Shown piece after piece: positions 1-12,619 of a stretch of 64,000 nucleotides of DNA (within the stretch, counting starts at the first letter, position 1; every line of letters begins with the position of its first letter). This DNA is from Chondrosia reniformis (taxonomy: Eukaryota > Porifera > Demospongiae > Chondrillida > Chondrillidae), in assembly GCA_947172415.1 (NCBI GenBank), contig OX359198.1:3751401-3815400 (forward strand). Direction: 5' to 3'. The translations under genes were made by a program, and so were the position numbers. A model generated the notes under the pieces. It searched no databases and was not told where the DNA came from. It saw nothing but the letters and a program-made list of their open reading frames with translations.

Positions 1-1494
1 AAAACTAGTAACTAGTACATAAACTAGTTGATACAACTATATAGTAAATAAAAGGTGTTCATAGACCTAGAACATACAACTAGTACGTACAACTAGTCTC
101 TAGCACATATAACTAGTTCCTACCTGGTACCTAGTTCAATTAGTGCTAGGCCTTACAACTAGTACACGAAACTAGTACATAAACATATAATTAGTACAAA
201 CAATTTGTTATTATAACTAGTACTTGTACATACAACTAATTCATACAAATAGAAAATAAAACTAGAACATACACCTAGTAGATACAACAAGTTCAAGAAA
301 TTAGTACCTACAACTAGTACATATAACTACTTACTAGTACTTACATCTAGTACACACTACTAGTACATCCAACAAGAACTTTCAACTAGGACATACAACT
401 AGTACATACAACTAATACATAAAACTAGCACATTAAAATGGAACATACAACTACTACCCAGTTCATACAACTAGTATATGACACTAGAACCTACAACTAG
501 CACATACAACTAGTACTAGTACATACAACTAGCACATACAACTAGTACTAGTACATACAACTAGTACATACAATTAGTACATACAACTAATACATAAAAC
601 TAGTCCATACAATTAGAATACACAACTAGAAACCAGTAAATACAACGAGTATACACAACTAGTACCTACAACTAGCACATATCACTACCATTAGTACATA
701 CAACTAGTACATAGAACTAGTACCTAAAACTAGTACATATAACTAGTACATGCAAATAGTACATACACTTAGTTCATACAACTAGTACAAAGAACTAGTA
801 TATACAAAGAGTACCTATAACTAGGACATACTACCTGTACATAGAACTAGTACATACACATGGAATTAGTACATACAACTAGTACATTAAACTAGTACTA
901 CAGCTTGTACATATGACTACCACATACAACTAGTAAATTCGACTAGTATATAAATACAACTATTACATTCAATGAGTACATACAACTAGTCCATACCACT
1001 AGTATATACAACTACAACATACACTAATCCATACAACTAGAACCTACGACTAGTTAATATAACTAGTACATACAACTAGTTTATATATACAACTAGTACA
1101 TACAACTAGTACATACAACTAGTACATACAACTACTACATCCACCTAGTTCATACAACTAGTACAAAGAACTAGTATATACAATGAGTAAATAAAACTAG
1201 AACATACTACTTGTACATATACCTAATACATACACATAGAACTAGTACGTGCAACTAGTTAATACAACTAGTCCTTCAACTGGTACTTAGAATTAGTACA
1301 TGGAAAGAGTACATAAAACTAGTACATACATCTACTACATATAACTAGTAACTAATACATACAACTATTACATACAACTAGTACATACAACTAGTACCTG
1401 CAAATAGAACATATAACTAGTACATACAACTATAATATGCAACTAGGACATACAACTAGTAACTAGTACGTAAAACTAGTACATGTAACTAGTT
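1..1494 (-). repeat. 13-bp ACTAGT satellite array (CTAGTACATACAA on + strand)
   Basis: Degenerate tandem array of a 13-bp unit, read as CTAGTACATACAA on the plus strand. Runs of exact units occur near 1080-1135; elsewhere substitutions and 1-5 bp indels are frequent. Every unit is centred on the palindrome ACTAGT, so the array can pair with itself locally. No gene is seen. The array ends where the 3' tail of a LINE begins. Confidence 0.9.
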
Positions 1495-2158
1495 TGGTTT
1501 GATGTGGTTTGGTAATCTGATTTAAATTGGGGAAGCCACTAGCCAAAAGCTACTCTGAAGGAACCCACAAAATGTAGAAAAAAGAATATCAAATAATATA
1601 TATAAAGAATTGCCAGTCATATGATTCAAGTAAAGAAATATTAAATACAAGTGAGATATAGAAACAAATTAGAAATATGTTCATCCACTGCACAATTGAC
1701 AGAATGGGGGGTAGTCATTGCACGTTTGAATGCTGTCTGGGAGGGATCGTCATTTTGAAGAACCAGCAATTAAAGCTGAAAGCTTTTTGACCAAAGGTGG
1801 AACGAGTCATAGGGAGGTTGAACTGTTCTGTAGAGGATGCACATGTGGTGTGGTGGGTTGATGGAGTGTGGAAAATATGTGGCAGGTATGGCGGAGATAA
1901 GGAGTTTAAGCACTTGTACATTGTCTGACACATGTGGAGTTTTCTTCTGTCATTTAAACAGGTAAAACCTAGTTCCTGTCTGGCAGAGGAGGCAGAGTAG
2001 AGGCGAGGCTTATGAAGAATGAGATGACAACAAAAAGTTGAAAAGAGTTAATAGGCATTTAGATTCTTCAAAGATACACAGGACCATACAACATCACAAA
2101 AGTCGAGTGTCGGAATGACATAGGACTTGAAGTATGGCAAAAGAAGACATTTAGAAAA

Positions 2159-2569
2159 CAAGTAGTTCGAGTTTAAAAACTCGTGGGGCTGCCGCCCCCC
2201 GAATTTACTCGAACTACTTGGCTGCATCGTTGGGCTTTGATATACTATGCTTAATCCTAACGATTGAGGACGCTTAAGTGTCCTGAAAATTATAAATAAC
2301 GACAGAAAAGCTTCGTTAACTAAAGCTTCCTGAATACCGCCATTTGCAAAAACGATGTATTGACGTATAAATTAAGTGTTACAATAGTTGCGTATGAACT
2401 CGTATTATACATAATTCGACATATAAAATGTGTTATAATAGTTGCGTATGAACTCGTATTATATATATATTTATATATATATATATATATATATATCCGT
2501 AACATGAAGCCATACATAAATTGCGTTATGAAAACAATAGAGAGGGCTGCCTGTGGCAGCCCCTAAAAA
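2159..2569 (-). mobile_element. non-autonomous Helentron-like element, copy A (411 bp)
   Basis: One end (2159-2220) is a palindromic hairpin: CAAGTAGTTCGAG pairs with CTCGAACTACTTG around a GGGGCTGCC/GCCCC core. The other end (about 2543-2569) is the hairpin GGGCTGCC-TGT-GGCAGCCC followed by CTAAAAA. GGGGCTGCC near one end and GGCAGCCCC near the other form asymmetric inverted repeats. Inside are two imperfect copies of a roughly 55-bp segment (AATAGTTGCGTATGAACTCG) and an AT run. Further copies: 6932-7334, 38340-38696 and 50823-51122. Both termini also bound the 24.6-kb element at 23092-47740. No coding capacity. Helentron assignment is inferred from terminal structure. Confidence 0.8.
2459..2497. 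repeat. AT microsatellite inside element A
   Basis: A (TA)n run with a few interruptions, present at the same internal position in the related copies (about 7005-7032 and 38620-38650), so it belongs to the element rather than to the host site. Confidence 0.9.
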
Positions 2570-4183
2570 CCATGAGAGACGCCGAAGCAGGTTCAAGCTA
2601 CGTGAAAATTTAGCACAGATGTGGGCGATGTGATCACTCCAGGTCAAAGTATCATTTTGGAGCACACTAAAGAAATGAATACCCGAACCTGTTCAATGAG
2701 TCGAACTTCAACACTAAGCTCCAAGTTACCATCAACCTTCTTCCGTGAGGAATGGATCAGCATGCACTTTTTTTTCAGAGTATTCAGTTTTAGACTGTTG
2801 CTCAGCATCCAGAGGTTGGCCAGGTTGAGGCAGAGGTGAAGAGAAGTTTTTAGAGAAGGAAGTTTATCACTGATGATGTAGATGGACGTATCGTCAGCAA
2901 AAATAACAGTGGAATCAAGAGGAAGTATTTTTGGAAGATCATTGATAAAGGAAGAAAATAGGGTGGGGCCCAGAACTGAACCTTGCAGGACACCGGAAGA
3001 GGGGATACCAGGAGAAGAGAAGTGATCACCAACACGAGTCAACTGAACTCTATCAGTAAGGTAGGACCGAAACCATGAGACAGTGGAGGGAGACAGGCCA
3101 AGCTGAGAGAGTTTGGCAAGAAGAAAGTCGTGGTTTACCGTGTCGAAAACCTTAGAGATGTCAAGGAAAATCACACCAACAAACTGCTTTCGATCTAAGG
3201 CCTTGTACCAGGTATCAGTGCAGTGAAGGAGAGGTGTTTGAGTTGAGTGCTGGGGGCAGAACCCAGATTGAAAAGGGTAGATAAGATTATTCGAGTGCAG
3301 GTGGGAAGTCAGTTGTTCATTTACGCATCTTTCTAAAAGTTTGCTACAAACAAGAAGTTAGATGGGACGATAGCGAGCAGGTGCAGAACGATCTCCACCT
3401 TTGTGCAGTGGCTTGATCGAGGCACCCCTCCATGGTTTAGGGAAGACAAAGGAGGAGGGGAGGACTTCAGGATAGAACATAGAGGAAAGCAGATAACAGG
3501 CCTGGCAGTAATGAGGATGGATGAAGGTACTTTGTCAAGACCAGCAGAGCATCGAGGTTTGAAAGAAGAAAGAGTTTCTTCACACCATGCAGGAGTGGTA
3601 GGAGAGAGAGTCAGGACAGAGTCCAGTGTAGCGTTAATTGAAGAGGCCAGAGTGACATCTGGAGGGTCTCTCTTAGAACTAACAGAAACAAAGTGGTCAT
3701 TCAGCACATTAGCAAAAGTATTGTGGTCAGTGTTGAAGGAAGTCCAGGAATCCGTTTGGTCATTTCTGCAGGCTTGGTTAAGTGTTCTCCACAGGGTGGA
3801 GGAATGGGTCTTGGTGGAAATGAGGCGATAGAAATATTGGCCTGCCTTTGTAGGGAGACCGCATGGTTTCTCTGGGTATTGAACTGGGCTCACAGAAGAG
3901 AAGATGGACTCCGACGATGGAGTTTTAGGAGTCTGTTTCGCTTGTCCATGTCATCTCGGATGAGTTTAGAGATCCACGAAGCTGGATTCTTCTTTACTCG
4001 AACAGACTTGATTGGGGTATGGACTTCAAGGACCTCTTGAAAGAGTGTGTTGAAAACCCTCACTTTGTCCTTAACATCATCAAATAACTCAACAATACAC
4101 CATGGGACAGACCAGAGATCATCAACAATATCAGCTTCAGAGAAATGCTTAAATGATCTAAGCTTAATTGAACATGGAGCAGG

Positions 4184-4847
4184 TTAAATGACAGGAAAGG
4201 CAAGATCTAGAATGATAGGAAGATGATCATAGATAGCACAGTCAAGAACCATTGATTTGGAAATTGGGACATCGAGCGTGGTAAGGAAGAGGTCAATGAG
4301 AGAATTGGAAGATTCAGAGATTCTTGTAGGCTGGGAGATAGGTTGAATTAAGGAGTGGGAAACTAGGAAACCATAGAAAAGTTTGTTGTTTGATTTAGCC
4401 AAATCAGATATGTCAATGTTCAAGTCACCACAAGCTACAGCGTATTTCTTATTAATCAACATTGACTCAATACTAGAGCAAACATCATGAACAGACTGAG
4501 ACTGTGAAATAGGGGACAATAAAAGCAACCCAGAGCGGGGGAAAAGTAAAGAGCTTTGATGCAACAGTAACCCATAAGGACTCAAGACCAGAGGCAAGAA
4601 TGTCCTGCGACAGATTGGAAAAATTTAGATAGTTGGCACAGAACACAGCAACACCATCACCATGGCGATTTTGATCGAGTCTAGTGACAGAATAGCCAGG
4701 TACAGAAATCTCACCATCACTAATCCCAACATCCAACCAAGTTTCCGACACTGCCAATATATTAAGGCCTTGGGAAACAGTAAGAAGGGCGATTTCATCC
4801 AAATGGCCGATCAAGCTGCGGACGTTCAAGTGGACGATTCTGAGCAT
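4184..4847 (-). pseudogene. APE-like endonuclease domain of the CR1/L2-like LINE
   Basis: This part would nick target DNA for retrotransposition. The first segment (4847 to 4485) starts MLRIVHLNVRSL, the typical N-terminal strand of LINE APE endonucleases, with SETWL as the metal-binding glutamate motif. The second segment (4597 to 4184, another frame) carries GDLNIDISD, the conserved GD.N motif, and YDHLPI, the equivalent of the catalytic SDH motif with S replaced by Y. A frameshift near 4500-4590 separates them. The ATG at 4847 is the natural start, as only about 15 bp remain before satellite. Any ORF1 of the element is absent. Confidence 0.8.
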
Positions 4848-4862
4848 CTTTGTCTTTATGGA

Positions 4863-6102
4863 CTAGTATATACAACTAGTGCCAACAACTAGTAAATATA
4901 ACTTGTACTAGTACCTACAACTAGAAACTACAACTAGTAAATATTACCAGGACTAGTATATACAACTATATAGTTCATATATACAACTAGTACCTACAAC
5001 TAGTACATACAACTTTTACACACAACTTGTAAGAACTAGTTCTATATACTAGTTGTATATGCTAGTTGCATGAAATAGTTAAATGTACTAGTTGTAGTAC
5101 TAGCTTAATGTACTAGTTGTATGTAGTGGTTGAATGTACTAGTTGTATGTACTAATTCTATGTAGATGAAGTAGTTGTATGTACCAGTTATATGTACCAG
5201 TTATATGTACTAGTTGAATGTAATATTTGTTCGCACTAGTTGTGTGTACTAGTTGTATGTACTAGTTGTATGTATTAGTTACTAGTTGTGTATAAAAACT
5301 ATTTGTATGTACTAGTTGTATGAAAAAGTAATAGTTATATTTACTAGTTGTAAGAACTAGTTGAATGTACTATTTGTAAGTACTAGTTTAATGTGCTCGT
5401 TGTGCGTATTAGTTATATGGACTAGTCGTAGTAATACTTGAATGTACACATTGTATGTACTGGTTGTATGTACTAGTTGTATGTATTTCGTCTATGTGTA
5501 TGTATTACGTCTATGTTTATGTACTAGTTATCTTTACTAGTTGTATGTACTGGTTATATGTACAAGGTGTATATGATAGTTATGTACTAGTTGTATGTAC
5601 TAGTGTATGTACTAGTTCTTTGAACTAGTTATATGCACTATTTGTATATCCTAGTTCTATGTCCTAATTATATGTACTATTTGTATATAGTAGTTGTATT
5701 TACTAGTTGCAAGTACTAGTTGTATGTAATAGTTATAAGTACTAGTTGTATGTTCTATTGCATGTAGTAGTCGTTTGTAATTGTGACTAGTTGCATGTAC
5801 TAATTGTATGCACTAGTTTTTTACTAGTCCTAGTTAATATTTACTAGTTGTAGTCTCTGGTTGTTTGTACAAGTTGTATATACTAGTTGTATGTTCTAGT
5901 TGTATGAACTAGTTGTATGAATTAATACTAGTTATATTTACTAGTTGTAGGTACTAGTTGTATGTACTAACTTTATGTATTAGTTAGTAGTTGTATGGTC
6001 TAGTTGTATAGAATAGTTGTATGTACTAGTTGTATGTACTAGTTATATGTACTTGTTGTATGTACTAGTTGAATGTACTCGAACTAATTTTATTTACTAG
6101 TT
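4863..6102 (+). repeat. 13-bp satellite array with an orientation switch near 5040
   Basis: From 4863 to about 5038 units read CTAGTACATACAA on the plus strand; from about 5040 to 6102 they read TTGTATGTACTAG. The switch is abrupt and leaves a head-to-head palindrome. No coding sequence is seen. Confidence 0.88.
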
Positions 6103-6557
6103 GTAGATGATAATTGGTGCTTTGGGGACAGTGGACACGCTCTTGGAAGACCTAAGTGGAATGCCAAAGCTGTTAAAAAGTGCAGTAGAAGTGATGAGAG
6201 CGATGCAGAGAACTGTTCTCTGCTGGCTGTAAGGATATTGAGGCGACATCTATCTGTTGAGGGATTGGGGCCTGGACGATAAGTAGTCCTGTCCCAGTCC
6301 TTGCCTGTCGACCTCTGGAAAGTAGTGGTGGATTTGTGTATGGAGGTACTCCCTCCTATTATGACGGTCAACTTTGGCCCGACGTGCACCTGTCTGCTGC
6401 TCCCGGAAGGAGGCAAAGCCGAGGCTTCTGGCTAAAAACCCAAAGAAAGGAAAACATAACTGACCGAGGGTTGTCCAAGCCGGATACTCCTTACCTTAGT
6501 AAACTAAGGCAAGAAGTAACAAGGTTCTCCATTAAGGCTTTTGTTTTAAAAAAGTAG
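6103..6557 (+). mobile_element. 3' end fragment of an R2-like LINE
   Basis: About 455 bp matching, in inverse orientation, the 3' untranslated end of the R2-like LINE at 13636-16012. Shared landmarks are GATGATAATTGGTGCTT, ACGGTCAACTTTGG and the end AAGGTTCTCC..TTAAAG/GGCTTTTGT. It is heavily 5'-truncated, which is usual for LINE insertions. Short open frames here are not conserved between copies and are not genes. Confidence 0.8.
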
Positions 6558-6931
6558 GTACCAGGTATTTGTTAAAGTTCTAAATGCTAGTTATGTACCA
6601 GTTGTATGTTCTAATTGTATGTTCTAGTAGTGTGAACAAGTAATATGCACTAATTGTATATACCAGGTGAATGCCCAAGTTGTTTGCACTAGATGCATGA
6701 ACTAGTTGTATGTATTCATTACTTGTTGTATGTACTAGTTGTATATATTAGTTGTATGTACCAATTAAATGTACAAGTTGTATGCTTTAGTATTAGTTAT
6801 ATTGACTAGATGTAGGCACTACTTGTTTGTACTAGTTATAAGTACTAGTTCAATGTACTAGTTGCATGTTCTAGTGTATGGAGTTGTTATATGTAATCTT
6901 ACTAGTTGTATGTCATAATTGTATGTACTAG
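6558..6931 (+). repeat. 13-bp satellite array
   Basis: Degenerate TTGTATGTACTAG units between the LINE fragment and element copy B. No gene. Confidence 0.85.
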
Positions 6932-7334
6932 TTTTTACGGGCTGCCACAGGCAGCCCCCTCTATTGTTTTCATAACGCGATTTATGTATGGCTTCATGTA
7001 ACGTATATATATATATATATAAATATATATATAATACGAGTTCATACGCAACTATTATAACACATTTTATATGTCGAATTATGTATAATACGAGTTCATA
7101 CGCAACTATTGTAACACTTAATTTTTACGTCAATACATCGTTTTTGCAAATGGCGGTGTTCAGGAAGCTTTAGTTAACGAAGCTTTTCTGTCGTTATTTA
7201 TAATTTTCAGGACACTTAAGCATCCTAAATCGTTAGGATTAAGAATAGTATATCAAAGCCCAACGATGCGGCCAAGTAGTTCGAGTAAATTCGGGGGGCG
7301 GCAGCCCCACGAGTTTTTAAACTCGAACTACTTG
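6932..7334 (+). mobile_element. non-autonomous Helentron-like element, copy B (403 bp)
   Basis: Inverted relative to copy A and nearly full length. The left end TTTTTACGGGCTGCCACAGG carries the GC hairpin; the right end (7273-7334) is the palindromic hairpin ending CTCGAACTACTTG. It sits in satellite: the left flank ends ...GTACTAG and the right flank begins TTTTATTAG, implying insertion into a GTTTT-type target. Internal landmarks (CATTTGCAAA/TTTGCAAATGG, the 55-bp duplication, the AT run) match copy A. An apparent frame across 6988-7173 is an artefact of the internal duplication. Confidence 0.8.
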
Positions 7335-8112
7335 TTTTATTAGTACCAGTTATATTTACTAGTAGTAGTCGCTGGTTGTATGTACTAGTTGTATGTACTA
7401 CTTGTATGTACATGTCACTAGTTGTATGTACTAGTTGTATGTACTAGTTGTACGAACTAGTTGTAGGTACTAGTTGTATGTAGTAGTTGAATGTACTAGT
7501 ACTAGTTATATTTTCCAGCTGTGGGTACTAGTTGTTTGTGCTAATTGTACATACTAATTAGCAGTTCTTTAGTCTAGTTGTATAGAGTAGTTGTAGGTAC
7601 AAGTGGTATGTTCTAGTTGTATTTACTATTTAGTTGTATGTACTAGTTTTATTAACTAGTTGTATGTACTAGTTGTATGTTCTAGTTGTATGTACTAGTT
7701 GTATGTACTACTTCTATGTGTATGTACTACCTATATTTACAAGCTGTATGTAGTAGGTTTATGTACAAGTTCAATATGCTAGTTAGGTACTAGTTGTATG
7801 TACTAGTTGTATGTACTAGTTGTATTTATTTGTTGTATGGACACATTACTGCTTGTATATGCTAGTGGTGTGTACTAGTTGTATGTACTAATTACTAGTA
7901 TAAGTTATATTCACTAAGTTTAGGAACTACTTGTATATACTAGTTATATGTATCAGTTTTATGTACTAGTTACTAATTGTATGTACTAGTATAAGTTATA
8001 TTCACTAATTTTAGGAACTACTTGTATATACTAGTTATATGTATCAGTTTTATGTACTAGTTACTAGTTGTATGAACTAGTTGTATGTACTTGTTTTATG
8101 TACTAGTTGTAA
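7335..8112 (+). repeat. 13-bp satellite array with a 91-bp local duplication
   Basis: TTGTATGTACTAG units. A 91-bp segment beginning AGTATAAGTTATATTCACTA at 7897 is repeated at 7988 with very few differences, a recent local duplication. The array meets the opposite orientation at about 8113. Confidence 0.88.
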
Positions 8113-10285
8113 TGGAAAAAACTAGTTCATACAACTAGTACATTCAACTAGTACACACAACTAGACCATAGAACAACTAGTAGATACAACTAGTACCTAC
8201 AACTATTACATACAATTAGTAGATACAGCTAAACCATACAACTTGTACCTGAAACATTCAACTAGTACTTAAAACTTGTACAATAAAATTAATGCCTACA
8301 ACTAGTAAATATAACTAGTGCTAAAACATACAACTAGTACATAAAACTACTACATAAAACTACTACATACAACCAGTAGATACAACTAGTACATACATAT
8401 AGAAGCAGTACATAGAAATAGTACATACAACTATTACACTCAGCTAGTAAATACAACTAGTCCATACACATAGAACATACAAATAGAACAAACAAATAGA
8501 ACATACAATAGTACGTACCACTAGTAATGAGTAGATAAAGCCAGTACATACAACTAATACATACAACTAGTACATACAAATGGAACATAAAACTAGTACA
8601 TACAACTGGTACTTAGAACAAGTACATACAACTTGTACATACATTAGTGCATACAACTAGTACATACAACTAGTACATACAACTGGTACATTCAACTGGT
8701 ACATAAAACCTGTACCTACAACTAATAAATAAAACTACTTCATTTACATAGAAGTAGTAAATACAACTAATACATACAACAACTACATACAGCTAGCATA
8801 TTAAGCTGGTACTACACCTAGTACATATAACAAGTACATATAACTAGCAAAAACAACTAGCACATATATACAACTAGTACATACACCTAGTTCCTACAAC
8901 TGTTAAATATAACTAATACTATATAGTACATACAACTAGTACATAATACTAATACATACAAGTTGTACATAGAATTAGTGCATACAACTAGTTCATACAA
9001 CTAGTACTACAACTAGTACATACAATCTGTACATACAACTAGTAATTATAACTAGTACCAGTACAAACAACTAGTACATACAACTAGTACATAAAAAGTA
9101 TATTAAACTTGTACTTAACCTAGTACATACAACTAGTACATATAACTAGGACTTTTAACCAGTACATACAACTAGTAAATATAACTAGTACAAAGACATA
9201 GAAGTAGTGCATACAACTAGTGCATAAAACCAATACATACAATGAATACATTAAACTAGTACTACAACTAGTCTATATTAATAGAACATAGAACTAGCAC
9301 ATACAACTAGTACATACAACTCGAACGTACAACTAGTTAATACAACTAGTACATACAACTAGTACATAGAACTAGTGCATATAATTAGTATATATAATTA
9401 GTACATTTAACTAGTACATACAACTAGTTCCTACAACTAGTAAATACAACTATTACTATATTGTACATACAACTAGTGCATAAAACTAATACATAGAACT
9501 TCCACATATAACAAACAAATACACATACAACTAGTACATTCAATTAGGACATACAACTAGTACATACAACGAGTACAGTAAACTAGTACTACAACTTGTA
9601 TATATAACTAGTACATTCAACTAGTACATACAATTAGTAGATAAATATAACTAGTACATACAACTATGCATATATATATAACTACTGCATAAAAGTAGTG
9701 CATACAACTAGGACCTACAACTAGCAAATATAACTAGTACATACAACTAGTAACGAGTAAAGACAACTAGTACTTACAATTAGTACATATAACTAGTAAA
9801 TATAGCCATGCCTAGTCCATACAAGTAGTACATACAACTAGTACATACAACTAGGACATACAACTTGGACTTACAACTAGTATATACAACTAGTTCATAC
9901 AACTAGTATCTAGTAGATAAAACTAGTACCTACCTAGTACCTAGTTTAATGAGTACTAACGACCTACAACAAGCATATACAACTACTACATAAACATATA
10001 ACTAGTACATACATGTAGTACCTACAGCTAGTAAATATAACTAGTACTAGTACATAAAACTAGTATATATAACTAGTACATACAACTAGTTAATAAAACT
10101 AGTACATACAACTTCTACAGACAACTTGTACATACAACTAGTGCAGTACATACAGCTAGTAACTAGTACATACAACTAGTTCATACAAGTAGTACGTAAA
10201 ACTAGTTCATATAACTAGTTCATATAACTAATTCATGCAACTAGTACATACAACTAGTATCTAGCACATATAACTAGTACATAAT
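8113..10285 (-). repeat. 13-bp satellite array, opposite orientation
   Basis: CTAGTACATACAA units on the plus strand directly after the head-to-head switch at about 8113 (GTAATGGAAAAAACTAG). Ends at an AT-rich stretch (about 10270-10298) before a LINE. No gene. Confidence 0.9.
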
Positions 10286-10382
10286 ATATATATTATATAA
10301 GATGGCACTCACCAATGGGTTGTTGGCTTACCTCAAGGCTTTTCGCCAGCGCACTCACTGTGAGTCAATTCGGAATTAGATC

Positions 10383-11218
10383 TTGAGCAAATATGACGCT
10401 AAGTCGATCCGTGCTGCTAAGGACATTCTGTGGACCGATTGCAGCACTGATCTGTCAAGATTAAAGCTGAAGAAGAAAGTGAGACGAAGCTTGACGGTGC
10501 GCTCTCAAGAACTGGTCGACCTTGATGATATTATCGGGGCTTTTGATACGCTGGTTAGCATTGCTTGTCTTCCAGAGGTCGTCTACTTCAGATGCCTCAG
10601 CTTCTCCCTTTGTGTGGCGTTGAGCGAGTGTCTGAGGATGTTCGCACTTTGCGAGTAGATGTCTGCTCCCGTCTCGAGGGTATTGAAAAACGTCTTCAAC
10701 ACTCTCTCTCTACTCCCTCTACGTCAAAGAATGGGACCAATGCAAATTTGCATAGTGGTTCATCTCAAAGGCAAGCTCCTGACACGCTCAAACGTGGAAG
10801 TAATGTTGTTCTTCTTGGTATCCAGGAAGATAAGGATCTTTCAATTGTTGGTGATGTTCTGCAGGCTACTGCTGGCAGTCATATTGCTGTCAAAGACACT
10901 TTCAGACTGGGCAAACAGTTAAAACAACCCCAGCAGACAAGAAGGCAACAGTCAGGCAATGTCTCTGAAAAGAACGGCTCACTGCCAACTACATGCACAT
11001 CTGAACCCACCCGCCCTAGACCTATTCTCATTAAGCTTAACTGTCCTTGGGACAGGCGAATTATCCTTGCTGAAAAGAAGCGGTTGTCAAGCATCAATGG
11101 AATGGAAAAGTACTTCTTACAGCCAGACCTACCTGTAGAAGAATGCAAGAAACGGAGAGCTGCATATCTGGCACGGAAAACACCAGCTAGGAATTTCCAC
11201 ACCACTGATCTACAATGA
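10383..11218 (+). pseudogene. ORF1-like nucleic-acid-binding protein of the CR1-group LINE
   Basis: Two overlapping frames (10383-10658 and 10565-11218) form one protein broken by a frameshift near 10600. The first begins MSKYDAKSIRAAKDILW. The second contains a heptad-like segment (VRTLRVDVCSRLEGIEKRL), then VVLLGIQED and RPILIKLNCPWDRRIIL, and ends with KKRRAAYLARK. This NVVLLGI ... RPILIKL ... WDRR pattern is characteristic of RRM-like ORF1 proteins in CR1-type LINEs, which coat the element RNA. Its stop lies at 11218, overlapping the endonuclease start at 11215, typical of a two-ORF LINE. Confidence 0.75.
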
Positions 11219-12152
11219 CTGATGATTATGCAACGTTGGTACAAGAGAAACTCTCAATAGCATCATTTAACTGTCATGAATACAATAATGGTCTTTCCTA
11301 TATACTTGTTCTTCTTGATTCCTCTGACATTGTCCTGTTACAAGAACACTGGCTTTCAGATTCAGAGCTAGGTAAACTCTGTTTTGATGGTTTTGTCAAT
11401 CATACTATATCTGGTTTTGATAGCTCCGCATTGTTATATGGGCGTCCTTTTGGAGGTTGTGCCATATTATATCGCCAAAGCTTAGTTAACTCTATTCAGC
11501 AAGTTAAACATCATCTCATTGATTTTGTGCTGTCAAGATTGATCTCCATAGCTGTAATTGTCTTTTAGTGAACGTCTATTTACCAAGTGATTATCGATCT
11601 GATGATGCCAATGAACAACTTAGTGACACACTTGGGGAGCTTTGGGGTCTTATCTCTACAGTGACCCATGACGTCTTGGTGATTGCTGGAGATTGGAACA
11701 CAGATATGCAGCGACGGTGCAGTTTTACTGACATTGTGCAATCCTTCCTTAGTGAGTTGAACCTCTCTTTTGCAGATTTGAGGTATGCAGATGTTGTTAG
11801 GTTTACTTATATGAGTCATAATGGGTCTAAGTCTTGGCTTGATCATGTAGCTGTCTCTAACTGTATTCTCCCATTAATTAGCAATGTACATACAATCAGT
11901 GATGGTAGGAATTTATCTGATCATAATCCCTTAGTTTTCTGTCTGGACCCACCCTGCACTGCAGGTGATTATAGATTTTTTACAGCTACTGAAACAATTA
12001 CCACAAGGGCTTGGTATAAAGCCAATAATCATCACATTAGCATGTTCCAGAATATAGTTGGGCATGCACTAGAGTCTATGAACATTGAGCTGAATGATGA
12101 CATCATCTCCTGTTGCAATCCAACCTTCACAACTCATCAGCAACAGCTTTAG
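11215..12152 (+). pseudogene. APE endonuclease and linker of the CR1-group LINE
   Basis: Starts at ATG 11215, overlapping the ORF1 stop by 4 bp. Frame 1 (11215-11568) has LSIASFNCHEYNNGL (strand with catalytic N), LLQEHWLSD (metal-binding E) and GRPFGGCAILYR. It stops at 11566; the following frame (11568-12152) continues NVYLPSDY, AGDWNTDMQRR (GDWN motif) and NLSDHNPLVF (SDH motif). All catalytic motifs are present across the two frames, so the domain was intact before one frame disruption near 11560. Confidence 0.82.
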
Positions 12153-12619
12153 CAAGTGTGTGATCAGCTTGTTAAGTGCCTTAAGGATGTTGCAGACTGT
12201 TCAATCCCATGCAAAGGACCTGGCAAACAACCCTGCATCTCTGGGTGGTCACAGTTTGTCAAACCAGAATTACAGGCTAGCCAGTGGTGGCATAAGCTCT
12301 GGCTTGATGCTGGTTCCCCTTCTGCTGGTGTTCTATTTCAGCTCAAATAGCATTGCCACCGTAGATACAAGTATGCTGTCCGACATGTAAGGACAAAACA
12401 GGAGCATATCAGACATGAAAAGTTGGCTGAGGCATTACTTCAAGACCCTAACCGCGGTTTCTGGTCTGAAGTGCATCGAGCTGTCGGTTGAAAAAAATGT
12501 CCTCCATCTCCAGTTGTTGATAATGTTACTGGGTCTGTCAACATTGCCAATCTGTGGTCCAATAGTTTCAAGCGCCTGTACAACTCCATTGACAGTTCTG
12601 TCACTACAGAACTGCTAGA

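Larger units (their letters stand above)
1715..3893 (-). pseudogene. reverse transcriptase of the CR1/L2-like LINE
   Basis: RT copying the element RNA onto nicked DNA. The N-terminal part is in 3893-3333, followed by QSGFCPQHST (RT motif 1 region, about 3270), then FLDISKVFDTVNH (motif A) and FADDTSIY (catalytic motif, F replacing Y) in 3174-2644. The frame continues to LLRRLSWF at 2570, is interrupted by the element at 2159-2569, and resumes at 2158. The C-terminal tail near 1800-1933 has the familiar R..FG.KAFSF pattern. Visible lesions are a frameshift near 3330, one near 2650 and a stop near 2058, so the protein is not functional. Confidence 0.8.
1495..4862 (-). mobile_element. CR1/L2-like non-LTR retrotransposon, split by a small element
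   Basis: A LINE on the minus strand, 5' end near 4862 abutting satellite and 3' end near 1495. It encodes an APE-type endonuclease (4847 down to 4184), a linker region, a reverse transcriptase (about 3900 to 2570, resuming at 2158) and the usual C-terminal tail (to about 1715), then a short 3' UTR ending in ACC/AAACC-rich sequence. The RT frame is cut by the 411-bp element at 2159-2569. Removing that element rejoins the frame as ...RLSWF/SKCLLLPYFKSY..., the expected thumb region. Decay is moderate: several frameshifts and at least one in-frame stop near 2058. Clade assignment rests on motif style only. Confidence 0.85.

Noticed and set aside
1-1494. CRISPR-like or telomere-like array
   Set aside because: No unique spacers between repeats, the unit is 13 bp and degenerate, no TTAGGG-type motif, and the context is eukaryotic.
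2320-2566. Frames rich in YIYIYIYKY inside element A
   Set aside because: They are translations of the AT run and of the 55-bp duplication; not conserved as protein among copies.
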